From Desulfobacterales bacterium (GTDB taxonomy: Bacteria > Desulfobacterota > Desulfobacteria > Desulfobacterales > SpSt-501), in NCBI GenBank assembly GCA_030834695.1, contig JAUQXK010000089.1:124001-188000 (forward strand): a stretch of 64,000 nucleotides of DNA, given 5' to 3'. Both the position numbers and the translations under genes were made by a program. Below the pieces are notes generated by a model. The model saw only the letters and a program-made list of their open reading frames with translations, made no database searches and had not been told where the DNA came from. Numbering within the stretch: position 1 is the stretch's first letter; each line of letters begins with the position of its first letter. This document shows, one piece after another, positions 58,886 to 64,000 of the stretch.

Positions 58886-60496
58886 TCAGGAAGCAGTACC
58901 GATGGACCCCTTGCCGGTCTGCTTGACGCGGAACAACGCCTGGTCGGCCCGGCCCAGCAGGCTGATGATGTCCTGGGCGTCTTCCGGATAGCTTGCCAGA
59001 CCGAAGCTTGCGCTCAAGCGAACGGATAAGCCGCCTTCACGTAGATAAATCGTGCGGGCCATTTTCGTTCGGATGGCTTCCGCTTTGGACTTGGCGCGAA
59101 TCTTATTGAATCCCGGCAGCACCACGACAAACTCGTCGCCGCCATAGGCAACGCCGAAGCAGGGCTTCTTGATGAGAGATCGTATGGTTCGAGCCACCTC
59201 GCGCAGGGCCTGGCTACCGTTCAGGTGGCCATGGGTGTCGACCACATGCTTGAAATTGTCCATATCCATGAAGATCAGGGAAAAAGGGGCTTGCGCGATT
59301 CGGCTGTTGCTGATGATCTGGTCCAGCGCCAGGTAAAGATAGCGGGTATTGTGAAGACCAGTCAGGTTGTCGAGCAGCGAGAGCTTCTGCATTTTTCGAT
59401 GATCGCGGCGAAGCGCCTCCTCCAAGCGCTTCTGGCGAGTGTTGTCCACCATGATGCCCTCGATGATCGGCTCCGCTGCTTCGTCCCGGCTTAGGCGGTA
59501 ATTAGCCAGGCCCCACACAGGCTTCCCGTCCTTTTGTCGTAACTTCACCTCGTAGTTGGCCAGAAAGCCCCTGCGTTTGAGAGCTTTGATGATCCGCTGC
59601 CGTTCGTCGGGATCGTAATAAAGATCCGCTGCTCCCGCATTGTGGCGAAGCATTTCTTCGGTGGAGGCATAACCCAGAAACCGGGAATAGGCCGGGTTGA
59701 CGCGGATGAGTTCGCCGGAGAGACGGCTTTGAAACATGCCCTGGACGGCATTGCGGTACATGTTGTGGTAGCGCTGCTCCGCACGGCGCAACTCCTCCTG
59801 CACGGCCTTCAACTCGGTCAGGTCGGTGAGAAAAATCATGTAACCGCCCACTTCGCCGGATTCATTCCGCAAGGTGCTGCGGTTGAAGAGGGCCGGAAGG
59901 TTTTGGCCGCCCTGGGTGATCAATTTGGCTTCAAAGCTCATGTGATCGCGGCTGGCTGAATAGACCTCCACCCGGTCGTGTTCGTAGATCCCGTCGATGC
60001 GTCTTCCGGTCAAGTCCTCCGGGCCGTAGCCGGTCATGGAGAGCAGGGGCGGGTTCACCTCCTGGATGCGCATTTCACGATCCAGCATCACGAATCCCTC
60101 GGAGGTGGAGTTTATGACCCGCTGGAATTTTTCTTCGATGCGACGATGGTCGGTCACATCCTTAAGAAAGCAAAGCGTGGCCGATCGTTCGCGCCAGTTG
60201 AACGCCTCGGACTTCATCTCCACCCACCGGTCACTCCCGTTTTTAGCAACGATTTTGAAAGTGCAGCAACTTTGCAGGGTTTCGCCGCAACGGCATTCCG
60301 CGGACCGCCGCAGCACAAGATCCAAATCCTCCGGGTGCACAATCTGCTGCAGGGAACTGGAGATCAGCTCTGTCTGGGAATACCCCAGCATTTCTTCGGC
60401 TTTCGGGTTGGCAAACTGAAAGCGGTCGTCCTGAATGACCAGCACGGCTTCGTTGATTCGTTCGATGATATGGCGATAAGCTGATGTGAAATCCAT
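58886..60496 (-). CDS. PAS-containing diguanylate cyclase
   Basis: A 536-residue soluble protein with about three PAS domains (roughly 5-120, 125-240 and 245-360) and a GGDEF domain. The active site reads GGDEFVVVLPG intact, with LTGLHNTRYL and DMDNFKHVVDTHGH preceding it. No RxxD inhibitory site is visible five residues before GGDEF, so product inhibition may be lacking. It would make cyclic di-GMP in response to a PAS signal. The start at 60496 overlaps the region of the glgB stop and uses GGAG within the glgB end. Confidence 0.9.
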   Translation of the reverse strand: MDFTSAYRHIIERINEAVLVIQDDRFQFANPKAEEMLGYSQTELISSSLQQIVHPEDLDLVLRRSAECRCGETLQSCCTFKIVAKNGSDRWVEMKSEAFNWRERSATLCFLKDVTDHRRIEEKFQRVINSTSEGFVMLDREMRIQEVNPPLLSMTGYGPEDLTGRRIDGIYEHDRVEVYSASRDHMSFEAKLITQGGQNLPALFNRSTLRNESGEVGGYMIFLTDLTELKAVQEELRRAEQRYHNMYRNAVQGMFQSRLSGELIRVNPAYSRFLGYASTEEMLRHNAGAADLYYDPDERQRIIKALKRRGFLANYEVKLRQKDGKPVWGLANYRLSRDEAAEPIIEGIMVDNTRQKRLEEALRRDHRKMQKLSLLDNLTGLHNTRYLYLALDQIISNSRIAQAPFSLIFMDMDNFKHVVDTHGHLNGSQALREVARTIRSLIKKPCFGVAYGGDEFVVVLPGFNKIRAKSKAEAIRTKMARTIYLREGGLSVRLSASFGLASYPEDAQDIISLLGRADQALFRVKQTGKGSIGTAS

Positions 60497-60497
60497 G

Positions 60498-62552
60498 CTA
60501 ATTCTCCGGTTGAAGAACAACCGCCGTGCGCGTGGGCAGATAGAGGCTGAGCAGGTTCCGGCTACCGTGCGTCGCTTCTTTTAAAAGGGTAAAATGCTCC
60601 TGTTCCGCTGCCAGGCGGCCGTGGCCGCCGTAGTCTGTCGAATCGCTGTCCAGGATGACCCGGTATTTTCCCGGCGGAGCGTCGACCCGATAGCCGAAGT
60701 GGGACATCGTCGGATGGTAATTGAACACGAACAACAGGCCCTCCCGTAGGAAGGCCATCACCTTGTTCTCTCCGTTTTCATGCAACAGCCGCGGCCGGCT
60801 GTCCCTGAAGATCCGGAACTTCCTGGCCAGCCGGATCATGTCGCGGTCGAAGCGGGCCAGGTATTGGTATTTCAGGTTCGGATCGTCCAGCAGGTTCCAT
60901 TGCCGGCGCGCGTACCGGTAGGACCAATTGTTGCCGGCGCGCGGAAAGTCGATCCACTCCGGGTGGCCGAACTCGTTACCCATGAAGTTGAGATAGCCGC
61001 TGCCGGAGCTGGCGAGCGTGATCAGGCGAATCATCTTGTGCAGGGCCATGCCCCGGTCGACGCGCAGGTGCTCGTCGCCGATCTGCATATGCCAGTACAT
61101 GTCCTCGCCGATCAGGCGAAAGATGATCGACTGATCGCCCACCAGCGCCTGATCGTGCGATTCGGCATAACTGATGGTTTTTTCGTCTTGACGACGGTTG
61201 GTCAGCTCGTGCCACAAGTGGCCCATGGGCCAGTGTTCGTCGGGCACCTCCTTGATGAGCTTGATCCAGTAGTCCGGAATCCCCATGGCAAAGCGGTAGT
61301 CAAACCCAAAACCGCCGTCCGCTTCAGGCGTCCCCAGACCCGGCATGCCGCTGACGTCCTCGGCGACGGTGACGGCATCCGGCCGCAGCGAGTGGATCGT
61401 GCGGTTGGCGAGCGACAAATAGGCAAGGGCCTGTTCATCGACGTTGAGGTTGAAGTAGTCATCATAGGATAGGAAGCTCTTCTCGAGTCCGTGGTCGAGG
61501 TAGAGCATGCTGGTCACGCCGTCGAAGCGGAAGCCGTCGACCCGGTATTCGTCCAGCCAGAAGCGGCAGTTGGACAACAGGAAATGCAGGACCTGGATCT
61601 TGCCGTAGTCGAAGCAGCGCGAGTCCCATGCCGTGTGGTGCCCGCGCGGCAGATCGTGAAAGTACTGGTGCAGCGTGCCGTCATATCGGCTGAGCCCCTC
61701 GACTTCGTTGGAAACGGCATGGGAGTGCACGAGGTCCATGATCACTGCGATCCCGGCGCCGTGTGCCGCGTCTACCAGAGCTTTCAGATCCTCCGGGGTC
61801 CCGAAGCGCGAGCTGGCCGCAAAGAAGCTCGACACCTGGTAGCCGAACGAACCGTAGAAAGGGTGCTCCTGAACCGCCATCAATTGCAGGGTGTTGTAAC
61901 CGGCGGCGGCGATGCGCGGCAGGATGTTCACGGCGAACTCCTGCCAGCTGCCGACTTTTTCATCGGACTGGGCCATGCCGGGATGAACTTCGTAAATGAG
62001 AGGAGCCTGCCTGCGGCGCCGAAATGCCGGGTGCCGCCACGCGTAGGGTCTTTCAGGGGACCAGACCTGGGCGTTGAAAATCAGAGTCGCGGGGTCCTGA
62101 ACGACCCGTCGGCACCACGCCGGAACCCGGTCGCCCTCCCCTCCCCGCCAATGCATCTTCAAGCGGTATAGATCGCCGTGCTGCAACGCCGTTTTGGGAA
62201 GCCGCAGCTCCCACACGCCTTCCGCATTCTTGCGCGTGAATGAAAAAGCCTTTTTTTCTTTCCAGTCGGTCGCGTCTCCAACTAGAAGGATGCGGGTGGC
62301 GTTCGGCGCCCATTCCCTCAGCACCCATTGACGCCCCCTCCGGTGCAGGCCGAAATACTCGTGCCCGGCTGCGAAATCAGCGATGGACATGCGTCCGCCC
62401 GTCAGGCGCTTTTCGGTGCTTTCCACAAGGGCGAGTCGCCGTCGGATGACCTCGGCATACGGCTTCAGCCCCGGGTCGCGGCGCAGCATGCGTTTAATGA
62501 GGTGATCAACGTTGCGAGCTTGATGGTCGGTGTTGCGTTCAGAGCGTGCCAT
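60498..62552 (-). CDS. glgB: 1,4-alpha-glucan branching enzyme of eukaryotic (GH13_8-like) type
   Basis: A 684-residue enzyme with an N-terminal CBM48 domain (EYFGLHR, WVLREWAPNATRILLVGDAT) and a GH13 barrel: MDLVHSHAVSN, nucleophile Asp in EYRVDGFRFDGVTSMLYLDH, acid Glu in VAEDVSGMPGLG and ESHDQALVGDQ. These segments follow plant, fungal and animal branching enzymes (LSN.R.WL.EY.FDGFRFDGVTSM) rather than the shorter bacterial GlgB pattern. It makes alpha-1,6 branches in glycogen. It precedes the cyclase with two bases between stop and start and follows glycogen synthase by 174 bases. Confidence 0.92.
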   Translation of the reverse strand: MARSERNTDHQARNVDHLIKRMLRRDPGLKPYAEVIRRRLALVESTEKRLTGGRMSIADFAAGHEYFGLHRRGRQWVLREWAPNATRILLVGDATDWKEKKAFSFTRKNAEGVWELRLPKTALQHGDLYRLKMHWRGGEGDRVPAWCRRVVQDPATLIFNAQVWSPERPYAWRHPAFRRRRQAPLIYEVHPGMAQSDEKVGSWQEFAVNILPRIAAAGYNTLQLMAVQEHPFYGSFGYQVSSFFAASSRFGTPEDLKALVDAAHGAGIAVIMDLVHSHAVSNEVEGLSRYDGTLHQYFHDLPRGHHTAWDSRCFDYGKIQVLHFLLSNCRFWLDEYRVDGFRFDGVTSMLYLDHGLEKSFLSYDDYFNLNVDEQALAYLSLANRTIHSLRPDAVTVAEDVSGMPGLGTPEADGGFGFDYRFAMGIPDYWIKLIKEVPDEHWPMGHLWHELTNRRQDEKTISYAESHDQALVGDQSIIFRLIGEDMYWHMQIGDEHLRVDRGMALHKMIRLITLASSGSGYLNFMGNEFGHPEWIDFPRAGNNWSYRYARRQWNLLDDPNLKYQYLARFDRDMIRLARKFRIFRDSRPRLLHENGENKVMAFLREGLLFVFNYHPTMSHFGYRVDAPPGKYRVILDSDSTDYGGHGRLAAEQEHFTLLKEATHGSRNLLSLYLPTRTAVVLQPEN

Positions 62553-62694
62553 TCATCCCTCAGTGGCGTTATAAATTCGAAGCACGAAATCCGAAACTTA
62601 TCCGAATGACGGAATGACCGAAACCCCGAACAACCCAGTTTGATATGGAAATTTTTTTCGCTCGGTGGATGCTTCGATTTTCGTTCAGGAAAAT

Positions 62695-62728
62695 AAAACC
62701 TGCCCGCAGGTTACTGCTGGCAGGTTTT
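62695..62728 (-). terminator. intrinsic terminator at the end of glycogen synthase gene
   Basis: AAAACCTGCC (62695-62704) pairs with GGCAGGTTTT (62719-62728); on the minus strand TTTTATTTT follows. The stem overlaps the stop codon. Confidence 0.65.
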
Positions 62729-64000
62729 ATTCGACGACCAGCGGCCGCTGCAGCATTTTTTCATAAAGCTCGATGTACTGCCGCGCCGTTTGTTCGTGGG
62801 TGAACGTCGCGGCGCTGTCGGTCATAATGCGCTTGATCTGCTTGGTCTTGACGGCGGCCGGGCGAAGGTGAAAACTCATGGCCTCCTCGATGGCCCAGAA
62901 CAGGCCGCTGCTGTCGAAGAACTTGAAGAGGAACCCGTTCCCGGTATTGGCGGACACATCCAGGTGCCGGATGGTGTCGTGGATGCCGCCCGTGTCGTGG
63001 GCCACGGGCAGCGAACCATAGAGCGGGGCGATCATTTGGGGCAGACCGCAGGGTTCGAAGCGCGACGGCATCAGAATGAAGTCCGATGCGGCGTACGCGA
63101 GATGCTCCATTTGCTCGCTGAAATCGCAGATGGCAACGCGTTTGTGAAAGCCGTGGTGGTTGACGATGTCCTGAAAAACCCGCTGATAGTCGCCGTTGGC
63201 CACAAAGACGACTTGCAGATTCTGGTCCCACCACGTGGAGATCATCCGATAGAAGATGTCCGCTAACAGCTGGCAGCCTTTTTGAATAGGGTCCAGGCGC
63301 GACGGCCAGAAAAACACGGGGGCGTTCACATCTTCGATCAATCCCAGGTTGCGCTGCAGGAAACGCTTGTTTTCGCGCTTGGCCTTGGCGTGGTTGTTCG
63401 GCCCGTAGTTCTGTTTGAGATCCGTATCGGTCTGAGGGTTGAATGCGGGGTCGGGCGCATTCAAGATCCCGAATGCACAGCCGGCATAATATTTGTTGGC
63501 CAGCTCGCGCCGGATGGGCGCCTCGACGAAGTGGTGCTCGCCGTCCACGGTCTCGAGCAGGAAGGTGGGGCTCACCGTGTTCACGAAATGGGCGGCGAAG
63601 ATCCCGCTTGTCAGGAAGTCCACCGGATTGGTATCTCGGGCCGCCTCATAGGATGGGGCGTAGTTGATGTAATAGAGATGCTGCCAGAAGCTGGCCGCAT
63701 CGATCCCGCGATCCTCGATGAACGCCATCGTGGATTTAACCGTGTGGATGTTGTGAACGGTGAAGAGGCACGGGATGTGCAAGCGCCGGGCGACGGGCGG
63801 GATCAACCCGGTCATCCAGTCGTTGCAATGGATCAGGTCGGGATGCACGCGCGGGATGATGTTGTTGATGACCTCCCGCTGGAAGGCCAGCGCCAGTTTG
63901 ATGTTTTCATCGCCGTATTTGGAATACACCCGGTTGATGTAAAAAAAGGCCCGATCCTCCGCCAGGTGGACGCGGTCGTCGGGCATCTTGCGCTGGATGC
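62727..64000 (-). CDS. glgA: glycogen/starch synthase, N-terminus cut by window end
   Basis: A minus-strand frame of 424 codons that runs off the window end. It shows the GT5/GT-B layout: HCNDWMTGLIPPVARRLHIP and TVHNIH of the end of the first domain, then the C-terminal domain with WPSRLDPIQKGCQLLAD, FDFSEQ-like CDFSEQMEHLAYAA, and the donor-sugar motif SRFEPCGLPQMIAPLYGSLP followed by HDTGGIHDTI. It elongates alpha-1,4 glucan from ADP- or UDP-glucose. It belongs with glgB downstream and glgP at 44-46.5 kb. The missing N-terminus prevents a clear GT5 versus GT3 call. Confidence 0.88.
   Translation of the reverse strand, partial: IQRKMPDDRVHLAEDRAFFYINRVYSKYGDENIKLALAFQREVINNIIPRVHPDLIHCNDWMTGLIPPVARRLHIPCLFTVHNIHTVKSTMAFIEDRGIDAASFWQHLYYINYAPSYEAARDTNPVDFLTSGIFAAHFVNTVSPTFLLETVDGEHHFVEAPIRRELANKYYAGCAFGILNAPDPAFNPQTDTDLKQNYGPNNHAKAKRENKRFLQRNLGLIEDVNAPVFFWPSRLDPIQKGCQLLADIFYRMISTWWDQNLQVVFVANGDYQRVFQDIVNHHGFHKRVAICDFSEQMEHLAYAASDFILMPSRFEPCGLPQMIAPLYGSLPVAHDTGGIHDTIRHLDVSANTGNGFLFKFFDSSGLFWAIEEAMSFHLRPAAVKTKQIKRIMTDSAATFTHEQTARQYIELYEKMLQRPLVVE

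Overview
The window reads as a chromosomal segment of an anaerobic, GC-rich Desulfobacterota (former Deltaproteobacteria) bacterium. This is inferred from gene content: a glutaconyl-CoA decarboxylase-type carboxyltransferase with a free biotin carrier, a ferredoxin-linked 2-oxoacid oxidoreductase, paired MoeA proteins, an AmmeMemoRadiSam-type radical SAM enzyme, PAS-rich sensor kinases and a glycogen pathway. I see no rRNA, tRNA, CRISPR array, insertion sequence or prophage. Most genes are compactly packed; the dnaN/rdgC stretch (about 52.0-54.6 kb) and the spacer at 31.3-31.9 kb are clearly richer in A+T.

Layout. 0-5 kb: an unrecognised conserved protein cut by the window start, a ModF-type double ATPase, a possible 45-residue membrane peptide, an HD-GYP phosphodiesterase and an exported M23 peptidase. 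5-10 kb: central anaerobic metabolism (gcdA, biotin carrier, korA and a fused korB-korC). 9.7-19 kb: a PgpH-like HD membrane protein, an FHA protein, and a minus-strand envelope operon tolC-ftsE-ftsX-envC-ctpA-yibQ. 19-28 kb: pyrE behind a possible attenuator or small RNA, queD, dnaJ, then moeA, moeA-PBP and an MFS carrier, then a DEAD-box helicase. 28-33 kb: methyltransferase, AmrS-like radical SAM enzyme, MFS carrier, an AT-rich spacer and an amidohydrolase. 33-41 kb: a NarX/NarL-like two-component pair and a large MASE3 hybrid kinase. 41-47 kb: DUF362 protein, then a minus-strand group glgP, GT9 glycosyltransferase and YkgJ-type protein.

46.8-47.7 kb is a small graveyard with remnants of an Fe-S domain protein, an iron/cobalamin-type ABC ATPase and an ERCC4/HhH nuclease around one intact His-rich gene. 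47.8-58 kb is a DNA-maintenance block: nadE, then thyA, gyrB, dnaN and two genes that together look like a split RdgC, and divergently an 1132-residue protein joining an endonuclease Q-like PHP domain to a UvrD-type helicase. 58-64 kb: lytic transglycosylase, a PAS-GGDEF cyclase, and a glycogen branching enzyme and glycogen synthase that complement glgP.

The best candidate for something little described is the EndoQ-UvrD fusion facing a split RdgC beside the sliding clamp and gyrase genes. This could be a repair or fork-processing module. The domain calls come from motifs I can read in the sequence; the functional link between the genes is inference.
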